Below are positions 42,230-53,287 of a stretch of DNA of 64,000 nucleotides, piece after piece (the stretch's first letter is position 1; each line of letters begins with the position of its first letter). Origin of the DNA: Symbiodinium natans (taxonomy: Eukaryota; Sar; Dinophyceae; Suessiales; Symbiodiniaceae); the NCBI GenBank assembly GCA_905221605.1, contig CAJNDS010000935.1:504501-568500 (forward strand). The letters are read 5' to 3'. Position numbers and translations under genes: made by a program. Below the pieces are notes generated by a model. The model saw nothing but the letters and a program-made list of their open reading frames with translations. It did no database searches and had not been told where the DNA came from.

Positions 42230-42475
42230 GGCGGCGGCTGCTGCTGCTGCTGCTGCTGCTGGCTATCTGTCATGCTTTGACTCTTGCTTTTGTGCTAATG
42301 TTCCTGCTCTTGTTCCTGCTGCTATGACTGTTACTCTTGCAATCACTACCGTTACGATTGCCGTTGCTTTTGCAATTATGATAACGATTGCGAGCGCTAT
42401 CGCGGTTACCAGTTCTACGAATGCTATCACTAGTACATTTACCAGTACTAACTGCCCGTACTCCTTGCAGTTACA
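42230..42475. repeat. CTG run and degenerate triplet-like stretch
   Basis: (CTG)8-9 at about 42,237-42,262 is followed by 200 bp in which GTTAC, GATTG, ACTACT and TTGC-type triplets recur on a loose 3- or 6-base rhythm. The plus strand stays open (Thr/Ile/Ala/Ser-rich), as expected from such bias. Confidence 0.5.
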
Positions 42476-42711
42476 GTTTACGATTACATGCGATTACGAC
42501 TACTATCACTTCCGGGCTATGATCGCGCGCGAAGCCCACCAACAACACAAGCCCTTCGGAATCGGACATCAGAGTCTGCGGGTCGGGCCCGATGAGGAAA
42601 CCCTAGCGGGAGGCCACTGTCGACTGCCAAAAGCAACCCTAAACCCTAAACTCTAAACCCTTTAGGGTTCTTTTGGTGCCCCCTGGAACGTATAAGCTCT
42701 CAACCCCGCAC

Positions 42712-42772
42712 CTCGCGCCACTGACGCTGCGTCGCCGTGAAGGTTGCAATCTCGTCGTGCAAAGATCGCGAC
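42712..42772 (-). CDS. Candidate coiled-coil exon (LHDEIATFTATQRQWRE)
   Basis: Acceptor TTCTTCTCAG|G, donor GCGCGAG|GTGCGG, 61 nt, entering in phase 2 and leaving in phase 0. Composition fits a helical rod segment. Confidence 0.48.
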
Positions 42773-44337
42773 CTGAGAAGAAAATTTTGGGGTGCAAGGC
42801 CCAGTGTGGAACCCGAAGCTCGTAGTGTTTGTGTCGGGTTTAGGGTTTAGGGTTTAGGATTTAGGGTTTAGGATTTAGGGTTTAAGGTATAGGGCTTGGG
42901 GACGCAAGAGTAACCTTGGAATAGCGAGGGTACGCTGTTCGAAGAGGTTTAGAATGGAACCTATAAGCCATACAAAAGGAGGAAATAAGGGCCTACTCTG
43001 GGTCCTAGGCCGTTAGCGAACTACAGCACTGGGATGCATGACTGCGAGCTATTGAGGCTTTCCTGGACCCTCAAAGTACCCAGAACAGTAGTCATATTGA
43101 GGGCTTCGGGTTAAATCGACGCTGTACGAGCCACTCTTATGGTGTACGTGCTTGAGGGTTAAGGTAGGAGCATAGGGTTTAGGGTTTAGGTTTTAGGGTT
43201 TAGGCGGTTTAGGGCTTAGGGCTTAGGGTTTAAGGGGTTTGGGGTTTTGGAGTTCAGGGATTCAAGACGTCGGCTGCCTTGCGCTGGCTCGGCTTCAGGG
43301 GTCTGGAGGTCATGGTGTATGATTCTGGGGCTTCGGGTGCATACGTAAGTTTTAGGGTTTAGGGTTTAGGGTTCAGGGTTAGGGGAAACTAGGGTTTAGG
43401 GTTTTAGGGACAGGGGTTTAAAATTAGGGTCAGAGGCTTCGGAACGTGCAGGGTGCCGATTTTTAACACTGTGACCCGTGCCGGCCACAAGTCAACAGGT
43501 TTTTGGGCTAACTACCTGCCACCTTTCAACATTTGGGGGTATGGGATGTCATAGGCCAAGGACATATGAGTGTTAGGGTTTTGGAGTTTAGGGTTTGAGG
43601 TTTGGGGTATGGGGTTTAGGGTTTAGGGTTAGGATGTCATGTGGCAAGGCAGGCTCCATGTTTGGACCGTCATGGCTGCATGTCCGCTTCCTCCACTCCC
43701 CTCTTATGGCCCAGCCTTCTGCCATAGGCCCTAAGTTGCTTCTGGCCATGGCCCCAGCGCTGCAGGGCCCCTCCGCCCACTCCGACCGCTCCCCATGGCC
43801 TCTGGCCCCATGGCTTCATGGCCCCAGCCCTCGGGGCCGGTGACAGCTTGTTCCAAAGAGATATGGATGGGGTTTGAGGTGTCACTCGAAACCCTAAACC
43901 CTATACTTTTAAGGTGTAGGAGTGTAGGGTTGATCAGGTCTGCTTTTTTTGTTGCCCAGATGTGCAAGATACCCTTAACAGTGGCCTACACACACTCCGG
44001 ATTTATGCCTCCCTGGGGGCGGGGGGGGGACCCAATGAACCCCAAAAAAGGCTTTCGGGTTTAGGGTTTAGGTTTTGACAGGAATTGCAGTAGTACCCAG
44101 AGAGCCCAATACCCCTTGATTCAGGAACATACCTGATCTTAAACTGTAAAGGGGTCCTTTAGTCATAATGATTTCAGGTATATTCCTTTTAAGCATGCGG
44201 CGGGGTAACCGTACCTGGTTTCTGCTAAGTTCTTTGGGTGGGGGGGGGGGGGGGGGGGGGGGGGGATCGCTTACGTCATTCTTACTGCGCCCACTCCGAC
44301 GCATCGGTCTGTAGAACACTTTCGGGGTCTTCCATAG
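42773..44337. other. Unassigned stretch with short telomere-like tracts
   Basis: Contains TTTAGGG blocks near 42,840, 43,165, 43,355 and 43,615, and a G run at 44,233-44,265. A minus frame at about 43,257-43,313 (MTSRPLKPSQRKAADVL) starts with a good ATG context but has no clear donor. 43,640-43,890 carries a frame on either strand without splice support. Confidence 0.4.
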
Positions 44338-44760
44338 TTTATCCCTATTTTTATTGAAAGTTAGCTTCTTTGGCAGAACAAAATAAGGGTGATTTTGCAT
44401 GTCTTTTTTGCGAAACGTTGGGTTTTTGCAAAATTTTCAGGTCGTTCTGCTGCTGGGGCCTCGCTGAAGGCCCCAACAACAAAACGACCCGAAAATTTTG
44501 CAAAAACGCAACATTTCGCAAAAAAGACATACAACATCACCCTTGATTTTTCTGCCCAAAGAAGCATTTCACCTAGGCGAAACGCTAAGTTTCAATAAAC
44601 ATAGGGTACATCGCTGAAGGCCCCAACAACAAAACGACCTGAACATGTTGCACAAACCCAACGTTTCGCAAAAAGACATGCAACATCACGCATTTTTTAA
44701 ACTTGCCAAAAGAATCATTTCACCTAGGCGAAACGCTAACTTTCAACAACAATAGGGTAC
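44338..44760. mobile_element. Foldback element with an extra copy of one arm
   Basis: A left arm running from TTTTTATTGAAAGTTAGC to CAAAATTTTCAGGTCGTT pairs with a right arm from AACGACCCGAAAATTTTG to GCTAAGTTTCAATAAA around a loop near 44,460. A second, more diverged copy of the right arm follows at about 44,610-44,760. No protein is encoded. Confidence 0.65.
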
Positions 44761-44816
44761 GGTTTCAACGGCGGCGGAGGGGTATTGGGCTCTTTTTGGG
44801 TCTAGGGTGTCTTGGC

Positions 44817-44930
44817 TGCACTTAGGAGGGTAGCTCAAAATTAAACTTTTAGCTGCCTTACTAAGAAACCCAATAAACTAAAAAAGGTAAGGATCTAAAG
44901 CTACGGTACAGTACCACAAAGGTATGGGAC
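44817..44930. repeat. Dispersed repeat (CTGCACTTAGGAGGGTAGC), uninterrupted
   Basis: Runs to GTACCACAAAGGTATGG and is very similar to 45,368-45,475. Confidence 0.7.
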
Positions 44931-44970
44931 CCCAGTTTTAGCGCTCGCTTGGCCCGCAAGGTTCCTGAAC

Positions 44971-45023
44971 CTGAAAGCTGGGCGCCCTGCTCGACCATCA
45001 GCGCAGAGCAACGGCCATCAAGC
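44971..45023 (-). CDS. Candidate exon (LDGRCSALMVEQGAQLS)
   Basis: Acceptor CTTAAG|G, donor GCTTTCAG|GTTCAGG, 53 nt. The frame also continues open beyond the donor for many codons, so the 3' end is uncertain. Confidence 0.38.
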
Positions 45024-45367
45024 CTTAAGTTTCTTTAGGGTTTGGAGTTTAGGGTTTAGGGTTTAGGGTTTAGGGTTTGGGGTTTGGGGTTTAGGGTAAG
45101 AGGGTTTACAAACCAAGCCCGATTTGCTATTTCCTGTCAAAATTTAGGGTTTAGGGCTTACGAGCCCTAAACTTCATAGGCCCTCAATCCCAAACCCCCA
45201 ACTTGCCCAAGACCCCTCCACCTTGGCTATATGAAGTATAGGCTTTTTTTCTTGAACCCCTAAAAGGCACCCAGTATATACACTCACCAATAATGAAAAG
45301 GAACCTTATACACACTCACCAAAAACAGAATTATAACCCCTGCTTCATATCTCCTAACTTAGCTTGG

Positions 45368-45475
45368 CTGCACTCAGGAGGGTAGCTATAAATTAAACTT
45401 TTAGCTGCCTTACGAAGAAACCCAATAAACCCAAAAAAGGTAAGGATCTAAAGCTACGGTAAAGTACCACAAAGG
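45368..45475. repeat. Dispersed repeat, third copy
   Basis: Matches 44,817-44,925 with roughly one change per ten bases. Confidence 0.7.
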
Positions 45476-45833
45476 TTCGGGGCTTAGGCTTATATAGGAT
45501 CTTGATGCCGATGTACCAAGCCCCTGCGCCTTCTAGCGACCCTACGCTTCGGAGTCCCTTTCGTGAAACGGGTACTGTGCTGGGAATATGGCCTTTAGTC
45601 CGAAGGTGGGCCTTGGGGCTCGACAGGGTGAAAGGGTTTAGGGTTTAGGGTTTAGGGTTTAGGGTTTAGGGTTTAGGGTTTAGGGCCAAACAAAACCCCC
45701 CAGAAACCTCGAGGTTCCTCATATTGCCCCCCCTCAAGCCCCCAACTCCGCGCTTCGGAGAGCAAGGGAGTCCTTCCAAAAAGCCCTAAACCCCCAAAAC
45801 CCGACGATGGGGATGTTCCCCCTTCGAATACTA

Positions 45834-45910
45834 GGGTTTAGGGTTTAGGGTTTAGGGTTTAGGGTTTAGGGTTTAGGGTTTAGGGTTTAGGGTTTAGGGT
45901 TTAGGGTTTG
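45834..45910. repeat. TTTAGGG tract, about 10 units
   Basis: Perfect units followed by a G run. Confidence 0.93.
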
Positions 45911-46131
45911 GGGGGGGTACTAGAATCCCTACTAAGGACTGATAGTAGAAAGGCGGATCATCCCAACCTATAAATGCTATAATGGTCGGTGGTCTCTTTG
46001 TCTGCTACCCTTATACCTTCTCTTTGTCTGCTACCCTTATACCTTAGCACAGCCACTAGATACCCTAATGAGAACCCCGAATAGATACCCTTTGAAACAG
46101 AAACTCTACTTAATAATAGCCAGCCCCCCCT

Positions 46132-46162
<31 letters not shown>

Positions 46163-46374
46163 AAAAAAAAAAAACTGCCTTGAGGAGCGGGAAGCTTCGA
46201 CGGAGGCAGCTTCCTCACGACTTCTCTGGCAGAGATGGAAAGAGTTGGGGTTTGTGGGGTTGAGGGTCCCCCAATAGTCTACCTTAAACCCTAAACCCTA
46301 AACCCGGAAACCCCAAACCCTCAACCCTGAACCCTAAACCATAAACCCTGAACCCCAAACCCTAAACCCTAAAC

Positions 46375-46434
46375 CCCTGGGCAGGCCTCCAAGCCAGCCA
46401 CGTCCTCCTTCAGCGCAGCGATCTGCGCAAGGGC
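46375..46434 (-). CDS. Candidate exon, phase 0/0 (ALAQIAALKEDVAGLE)
   Basis: Acceptor CCAAGAAG|GCC, donor CCCAGGG|GTTTAGGG, 20 codons of Ala/Leu/Glu-rich helix. A GC donor after GGAG is the alternative. Confidence 0.5.
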
Positions 46435-47179
46435 CTTCTTGGCAGCAGTGTATAGAAGAGGTTTGAGGGTGTTTTATCGGGTTCTTAAGGGAGGGGGGTT
46501 TAGGGTTTAGGGTTTAGGGTTTAGGGCTGTGAAGGGTTTAGGATGTGATGGCGTGGCAAGGGTTTTGCAGGCCGAGGGGTATGGAATAGCTGGGTTGGCC
46601 TTTAAAATCTTTGAAAAAACATCTCTTTATAATTTATAAACGGGTCCCTTATAAACCCAAATAAGGAACAGAACACAAGGTTCCCAAGATCCAGCCTAGA
46701 GATTAGCTTTCAACACGAAACCCTGTGGGGCCACGGTTTAGGGTTTAGGTTTAGGGTTTAGGGTTTAGGGTGGGGGGGGCCCCAGAGCCCAGAACACAGA
46801 TGAACCTCACCCCAAAGAATAAGTCCAGACCTGACATCCTTCCTCAAGAACCCTTGCACCATCATCCCTGAGTATAGGGTGCAGGGTCTGTAGGGTCCAA
46901 ATTACAAGGCGGCCCCTAAACCCTAAACCCTAAACCCTAAGCCCTAAACCCTAAACCCTAAACCCTAAACCCCAAACAAAGGACCAGAATAGAGAGAGCT
47001 GACCATGCAGAGACAGGAGCAGGAAAGAAAGGGGAAGCCTGGTCTGAAAAAAGCTTTCTGCATCTTTTGTAGCCCATGAGAAAAGCCCCTGCCACCCCAA
47101 ACCCTAAACCCTAAACCCTAAACCCCAAACCCTAAACCCTAAACCCCAAACCTGAGGGTTTAGGGTTTAAACCCCAAAC

Positions 47180-47241
47180 CCGAGAGCCTTCTCCAAGGCA
47201 TCTTCGGCCCCAGAACGGCCCAGACGCTCCTGTTGGAGCTC
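47180..47241 (-). CDS. Candidate coiled-coil exon (ELQQERLGRSGAEDALEKAL)
   Basis: Acceptor CTGCTTTCAG|GAG with a clear pyrimidine stretch, donor CTCGG|GTTTGGGG, 62 nt. With the exons at 41,573, 46,375, 48,732 and 49,465 it suggests a coiled-coil protein encoded in this direction. Confidence 0.52.
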
Positions 47242-47269
47242 CTGAAAGCAGGTCCAGGGGCTCATGGGC

Positions 47270-47352
47270 TTAGGGCTTAGGGCTTAGGGCTTAGGGTTTA
47301 GGGTTTAGGGTTTAGGGTTTAGGGTTTAGGGTTTAGGGTTTAGGGTTTAGGG
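47270..47352. repeat. TTTAGGG tract
   Basis: About 11 units, the first four as CTTAGGG. Confidence 0.92.
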
Positions 47353-47361
47353 TAAACTGAC

Positions 47362-47512
47362 CTTGTACCAAATAGAGAAATCATACGCCAACCACCTGGA
47401 GGCAAGGGAAACTGCTCCTCTTCGCATTGAACGGAGGTGTGGCCGAGCAGCCAGGAGCAAGCCCTTAACAGCCGGACTCAATCCCAATGGTCCAACGCCA
47501 CCGAAAGTCTTC
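47362..47512 (-). CDS. Candidate 50-codon exon (longest in this region)
   Basis: Acceptor GGGTGTAG|G, donor TACAAG|GTCAGTTTACCC, 151 nt with no stop. It reads KTFGGVGPLGLSPAVKG, LLLAARPHLRSMRRG and SLASRWLAYDFSIWYK: hydrophobic and basic parts that could suit an organelle-targeted or membrane-associated protein (inference). A better pyrimidine acceptor (CCCTTGCCTCCAG|G) would shorten it to WLAYDFSIWYK. Confidence 0.42.
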
Positions 47513-47639
47513 CTACACCCTAAACACGAGAGACCCTAAACCCCATCAAGCCTGTAAACCCTAAGTCCGAAAACCAATGTGTTGCTGCCAATCGAGAGAA
47601 CTGACTTTGGTGCTATGATACCAAAGCAGGGAAGCAAGA

Positions 47640-47702
47640 GAGGTGTTGGGGTTTTGCCCATCCCCACCCCCACCCCCACCCCCACCCCCACCCCACCCCC
47701 CA
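47640..47702. repeat. CCCCCA minisatellite
   Basis: About nine C-rich hexamers of CCCCCA type. Confidence 0.9.
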
Positions 47703-48339
47703 CTCACCACCCTAAACCCTAAACCAAGCCTAAACCCTCTAAACCCTCTAGACCCTAACCCTAAACCATAAACCCTAGCCCTAAACCATAAACCCTAACC
47801 AAGCCCTAAACCCTAAACCCTAAACCCCTCACCCACCCCCCCCCCCCCCCCCCCCCCCATGGCCTCGAAAAGTAGGCTTCGGTCCTCGTTTTTCGAGGCC
47901 TCCGCCCCCTCCAGCCTGTCAGGGGGTACGCTGCCGGGTCTTTGCGGTTTCTTGAGCTTTGCGGGTGTTCCCCTTAACCCTGTGGAAAATCGGCAGGGGA
48001 GGGTTCCCTTTAGAAACGGCAACAAGTAAGTTGGGCAATGTACGGCTCGAAGCTCTGAAAGCTTTTGGGGGGGTGCCCTGTCTTGGAAGGGTTTCCATCG
48101 AAAGTATTTGAATGAGAGCCCCAGTGCAGAACAACCCCAGCACCAGCGATTCTGGGGGAAACTTACACCGCAACTCCCCCCCCCCCCCCCCGGTTTGGAA
48201 TGGACCGCAAGAATTGTAAAACCCTGAAGCCCAGACAAAACTACGCCTGAACCTTCAAACTTCAAGCCCTACAGCACCAACCCTGAAGCAAAAATAGCCC
48301 CACCTGCCTCCCCCGCTCCCCGCAACCCTACAACTTAGC

Positions 48340-48715
48340 CTCAAACCCTAGCCCTAAACCCTAAACCCCTAAACCCCTAAACCCTAAACCCCTAAACCCC
48401 TAAACCCCTAAAGCCTAGACCCAAAAACCCCCAAACCCCCAAACCCCTAAACCCCTACACCCCTAAACCCCCAAACCCCCAAACCCCCAAACCCCCAAAC
48501 CCCCAAACCCCAAACCCCCAAACCCCCAAACCCCCAAACCCCCAAACCCCCAAACCCCCAAACCCCTAAACCCCTAAACCCCTAAACCCCTAAACCCCAA
48601 AACCCCAAAACCCCCAAACCCCCAAACCCCCAAACCCCGGTTCCCCGAAACCCCAAAACCCCGAAACCCCTAAACCCCTAAACCCCTTCACCAAACCCTA
48701 AACCTCGCCCTAAAC
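48340..48715. repeat. AAACCCC and AAACCCCC/T variant telomere-like array
   Basis: Some 40 units of 7-8 bp, mixing AAACCCCT, AAACCCCC and AAACCCC. It differs from the canonical 7-mer by extra C and loss of T. Confidence 0.9.
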
Positions 48716-48731
48716 CCTAAACCCCCCCCAC

Positions 48732-48788
48732 TTGCCGCAAAAACGGAAAAATGTGAGTTCTGCATGCCTGCGTAGCTCGGCTTCCTGC
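48732..48788 (-). CDS. Candidate exon (QEAELRRHAELTFFRFCG)
   Basis: Acceptor CAATGCCAG|G, donor GGCAA|GTGGGG, 57 nt. It lies directly beside the AAACCCC array, which would form the start of its downstream intron. Confidence 0.47.
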
Positions 48789-48837
48789 CTGGCATTGTAG
48801 GAAGAACAAGGGCTTAGGGTTTAGGGTTTCCGGTTTA

Positions 48838-48972
48838 GGGCTTACGTAGGGTTTAGGGTTTAGGGTTTAGGGTTTAGGGTTTAGGGTTTAGGGTTTAGGG
48901 TTTAGGGTTTAGGGTTTAGGGTTTAGGGTTTAGGGTTTAGGGTTTAGGGTTTAGGGTTTAGGGTTTAGGGGT
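48838..48972. repeat. Longest perfect TTTAGGG tract, about 18 units
   Basis: Nearly unbroken 7-bp units. Confidence 0.95.
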
Positions 48973-49464
48973 AGGAAGGAGGGATCACTTGCCGGCTGCC
49001 GTTTTCTGGGAGGAAAGAAGGGCATGTAAAGATCTAACTTCCACATGGGTTGCAGAGGGTTATAGACTCGGGTAGAACTTCTTGGAAATCTTCCCTAGAT
49101 CTGTCAAACCAACCCCAGCTTGAGGCCTAAGGGTTTAGGGTTTAGGGTTTAGGGTTTAGGGTTTAGGGATTCGATCTCGCGGGTTTAATTTAAAGGCTGG
49201 GAAGTGCACAGATGGAAGGGATCGTCCCTAAGGGATACGCAGCCCGAACAGGGACCCTCATTTCTCGCCTGACTGGGTAGCCCCGTAGGCCTCAAAACCG
49301 TATGACCCTCCCCGGGGGTCCATAACCCGATAAATCCCCCAACAAAAACCCGAAAAGCCCGAAAAAGACACAAAGAGCCCCTGAACCCTAAACCCTAAAC
49401 CCCAAACCCTAAACCCTAAACTCTAAACTCCAAAACTAAACCCTAAACCCTAAACCCTAACAAC

Positions 49465-49521
49465 CCTTGTGCCAGGTCGCTTCTCCAAGCTGCTCTCCAG
49501 CCGCGTCGCACGGAATTCGGC
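49465..49521 (-). CDS. Candidate exon, phase 0/0 (AEFRATRLESSLEKRPGTR)
   Basis: Acceptor CCAAGCAG|GCC, donor ACAAGG|GTTGTTAGGG, 19 codons. The sequence before the acceptor, GCACCATGGACCTCCAAG, is a version of an intron 3' end that occurs elsewhere in the window. Confidence 0.48.
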
Positions 49522-49772
49522 CTGCTTGGAGGTCCATGGTGCTTGCTAACCAACTCTAAACGAGAGTACTTGGAGTAGGGTTTAGGGTTTAGGATTTAGG
49601 GTTTAGGGTTTAGGGTTTAGGGGTACTTACTAACCAATTCTAAACGTACTTTTCACTTACTTTAGAAGCCCCTTAAGTGCCCTCATATGGTTCTAAGTGC
49701 ACTTACACGTACAGTTGACATGCTGGATGGGAAGCAGCACGTTCTCAGCTTGGAGGCTGTGGTGAGGACTTC

Positions 49773-49944
49773 TTAGGATGCAAGGAGAGCTGCCGCTTCA
49801 TACCCATCATCATCAACATCACCACCAGTTGCGAAAAGGCCCATGACCATGGAGTCCGCCTGGACCACCATCTTCATTGCGAGTTCGACAACTCGCGGTG
49901 TGGCCGTGTTCGTACCCAGGAGAGATTGGTATTTCGGGGAGGTC
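49773..49944 (-). CDS. Candidate terminal exon ending DDDGYEAAALLAS
   Basis: Acceptor GCTGTCAG|GACC, then 56 codons to a TAA at 49,775-49,773: TSPKYQSLLGTNTATPRVV, ELAMKMVVQADSMVMG and LFATGGDVDDDGYEAA. Balanced composition favours coding. A donor at CAACTG|GTGGTG would make it internal. Its position just downstream of the MGCGA start exon leaves unclear whether they belong together. Confidence 0.42.
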
Positions 49945-50495
49945 CTGACAGCTGCCCTTATAGCTATTTGAACCAAGTTTGGGATCGCACTTCGCTTGAG
50001 CTGGTCTGTTCCGACAAGTACAGTTCTAACCCTAAAGCCTAAACCCTATACAGTCATGATTGGTTAATAAGTACCATGAACCTCCAAGTGGTGCCGGGAC
50101 CACAAGGCACAGACAGGGCTTGGGCCTGTGGAGTTGATCAAGGGCTCGGGAGACTCTCTACCAGCCGATCCTAGAGACTTTTACCCTAAACCCTAAACCC
50201 TAAACCCCCAAACCTCTCAACCCCTAAAACCCTAAAACCCCAAGGGTTTAGGGTTTGGGTTTAGGGTTTCGAGTTTGGGGTTTAGGGTTTAGGTACAGTA
50301 GAAATCCCTCAACCCTAAACCCAAGGCCCCAAGCAGCTTACAGGCAAAGAGGAACCCTTGGACAAGTAACCCCTGCTCAAGCCCTCAACCCTCAACCCAA
50401 ACCGTTGCTTTGTAGGTTACCTAGGAATCCCCTAAGGTGTTTTCTAGTACTAAGCTACAAAAAAAAGTAGGTTCGGGGGTTCTTAAGGTATACAC

Positions 50496-50554
50496 CGAAC
50501 CCAGATGCCAGCCTCCTCAAAGCGTTTCTTGGAGACGTTGGCCCCGCAGCCCAT
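50496..50554 (-). CDS. Candidate first exon with N-myristoylation-type start (MGCGANVSKKRF)
   Basis: ACC ATGG context, then MGCGANVSKKRFEEAG and IWV, donor GTTCG|GTGTATACC. Met-Gly-Cys starts are typical of myristoylated and palmitoylated membrane-attached proteins. A diverged copy with flanking sequence lies at 57,357-57,415. Confidence 0.5.
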
Positions 50555-51832
50555 GGTGTTCGTTACTCGGGTAGGTATGTAGGGGCCGTTCCTCAGGGGC
50601 TCTAAATAACGGAATCATGTCTGAAAGTTCTAACTTCCCCAAGCCCTTTAAGACCCTAAGTCGGGAGCTTTCCTGGCGGGGGGGTGTCTGTAGCATGTTC
50701 CCTTTGGAGTACTGTACCCTAGGGCAAAGGGCCCATCTGAGAAAAGGTCTTCAAGCATCCTTTAAATTTAAAACCTGCATCTTGTGGTTTAGGGTCGGGG
50801 CTTGGCGTTCAGGGTTCAGGGCTTCGGGCTCCTGACACCTCCATGCCCAAACTCTCCCCCCGACACCTGCAGTTTGGGGGGACCCCTACGCCCGCAAATC
50901 GAAGCCCTCCACGAGCAAAAGCCTTACGGCTGCGATTCCGATCCTGCTATCAGGACATTGTCAAGCAAGTTTGGGAACCCCATGTGCGGTAGGTCTCTAG
51001 TATCGCTTTTGGTGGGTATGTACATGAAGCGTTCCTTGTAAATATGGGTTAGTGTCGTCTACATAATCCTGCCGCTCTTGCACAGGAGGACAATTAATCT
51101 GGCAACAGAACCCTAAACCCTAAACCCAACAAGGAGCCTGAAGCCCAAGAAAGGTGAAGGGGAGAGGAGAGCGACAGCAAAGCCCGAAATGTTCAAGTGG
51201 GTAGTTCTCTATACCAGTAGTACCTTTTTATTGTATGGGTTCTACGTTTCTATAAGGGAGCAAACAAGGCACACTCATGTAGAGAACTGAGTTTGGGCAG
51301 GTAAAAAACCGCCAAACTCAACGGTTTTGGGTTTAGGGGAGCTGGCCAAATCAGGGAGCACCCTTGCCCCTAAACCAAAAACCCTGAACCCCTAAAACTC
51401 CATCCCTCATTGTTGTTGTTCGTCTTCTTTGCCTGAGTTTGGAGCGGTCAGTTTAAGGGAGTCTACGAGGGTTTCCGCCTCTAAGGACTTGATTTGACCC
51501 TAAACCCTAAACCCTAAACCCTAGACCCTAAACCCTGGCTTTGAGTTGAAGATTAGGTTGGGCTGCTGCTTTCTGCAAGGGCCAGGCTTTGAATTTCAAG
51601 ATTCACCCAGACCCCTGACTCAGTAATTCTCTACAGTAGGTTGGTCTTTTTTAGGCACCTTGTAAAAAGAAACCCCCTAAAGGGACCCTACTTTCCCCTA
51701 AGCCCTAAAGCCCTAAAGCCCTAAAACCCTAAAACCCTAAACCCTAAAACCCTAAAACCATAAAACCCTAAACCCTAAAACCCTAAACCCTAAAACCCTA
51801 AAACCCTAAACCCTAAACCCTGAACCCTAAAC
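50555..51832. other. Stretch without convincing exons
   Basis: Low-repeat DNA with short CCCTAAA tracts near 51,108, 51,500 and 51,700-51,832. Frames at 50,617-51,041 on the plus strand have no splice support. Confidence 0.4.
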
Positions 51833-51914
51833 CAAACGAATGACAGCGCAGATGTGACGTTTTTTTGTCGGCGACTGCGGCGACGAGTTCCTCACCACTC
51901 TTGCCTGAGGCGCT
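51833..51914 (-). CDS. Candidate exon (GKSGEELVAAVADKKTS)
   Basis: Acceptor GTCTTTGCAG|AGC, donor TCGTTTG|GTTTAGGG, 82 nt. It reads SASGKSGEELVAAVADKK, then TSHLRCHSF. The acceptor lacks the following G. Confidence 0.45.
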
Positions 51915-52923
51915 CTGCAAAGACGCGCTGGGGGCAAGAGGGTTTAGGGTTTAGGGTCTAGGGTCTAGGGTTTTAGGGTTTAGGGTTTACGGCTCCTTAG
52001 AATTTAAAAAAGTTCAGGCATTAGGGTTTAGTTCGGGCTCCCTGTATTATTCAATTCAGAAGCTTGTAAGGAACCTTAACATCATAAGAAAGGGAACAAG
52101 GGTACAACTAGGGCCTATAAACCTTGCGAACCCTGCCAAGCCGTATGCACACCCAAACCATAAAGCCTAAAACTCTAAACCCCCTGTTCTTTGCCGCCTA
52201 GAAGTTCTCAAATTGCCCATAGCAGTGGCCCACAGGTCACCCCTTCACCAGAAGGGCCCTGGAAACCTCAACCCAAAACCCACAAGTTGGGTCGGGGACC
52301 ACTCCCACTTCTGCTCCGGGTTGTTGTGGCAGGGCCTCTGGCACGAGGCTGTCTGTGCTGAGAGCTTGTTAAGGGTCTAGGGTTTGGGGTTCAGAGTTCA
52401 GGGTTTAGGGTTTAGGGCTTAGAGGCTTGATATGGTTCATTATGGAGCTTGCAGGAGTCCTGCGCCAAGAGGTTCAGATTGCTTGCTTGGGGGGTGGCGG
52501 GGGTCGCATGTATTGCTCCGCTGGACCAGCCTCGGCTCGGTTTCCGGCCCTCTCCCCCCCCCCCCCCCCCCCCCCCACACTCAAATTTGCACATGTTTGT
52601 TCCTTATTGGGTGTAATTCAAAAGAATGTAAACATGCTTGCAACAATGACACAGTTGCTCTGGTGAAGGAATCTGGGGGGGAGAGGGGGTGCAGCATTGA
52701 GAGGGTGTGCCTTCCTAAGCCCCCCAAACCCTGAATAAACACCACTGGACTGTTGAAGACCAAGCCTTTGCCCTCAAAGTATGACCATCCTCCCACCTGC
52801 CACCCATTTTTTGCTGGGGGAGGGGAGAAGGTGTCACATCATGGGAAGCGGAATGAACCCAAATCCTAACCCTAACCTCAACCGAAGACCCTGGCACTCT
52901 TGTGATGCCGGGCGCCCCGCCCG

Positions 52924-53005
52924 ATGTTCATGGCGTACGGGATGCTGAGACAGAGCGCTGGGTATCGGGCATACTTAGAGTACACGGTAGACATGGTCGC
53001 TCAGG
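52924..53005. other. Protein-like segment open on both strands
   Basis: The plus strand reads MFMAYGMLRQSAGYRAYL and ends GCTCAG|GTGTGT. The minus strand reads MSTVYSKYARYPALCLSIP from an ACC ATG. I cannot choose a strand. Confidence 0.3.
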
Positions 53006-53176
53006 TGTGTAGGCTACAGGGAATAAGGTCATGGGTTCGTGACACCAAGCCATTTTGGGAAACTTCGGGGCGTTTCAGGGTTGAGTGGGGGGCGGGGGGG
53101 GGCTTTAGGGCCTCCCGGCCAGACAGCTTCTGGCATGGGTCATGGCACTGTGTGCAAACACTTGCCTTGTTTTTGG

Positions 53177-53287
53177 TTAGGGTTTAGGGTTTAGGGTTTA
53201 GGGTTTAGGGTTTAGGGTTTAGGGTTTAGGGTTTAGGGTTTAGGGTCTAGGGTCTAGGGTCTAGGGTCTAGGGTTTAGTGTTTAGGG
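53177..53287. repeat. TTTAGGG tract ending in TCTAGGG units
   Basis: About ten canonical units, then four TCTAGGG units in a row: a point variant that was itself amplified. Confidence 0.93.

Noticed and set aside
47428-47500. tRNA-like start GGTGTGGCCGAGC on the plus strand
   Set aside because: An A-box-like match is present, but the acceptor stem pairs over only about four bases and there is no B box; the minus strand reads as an exon.
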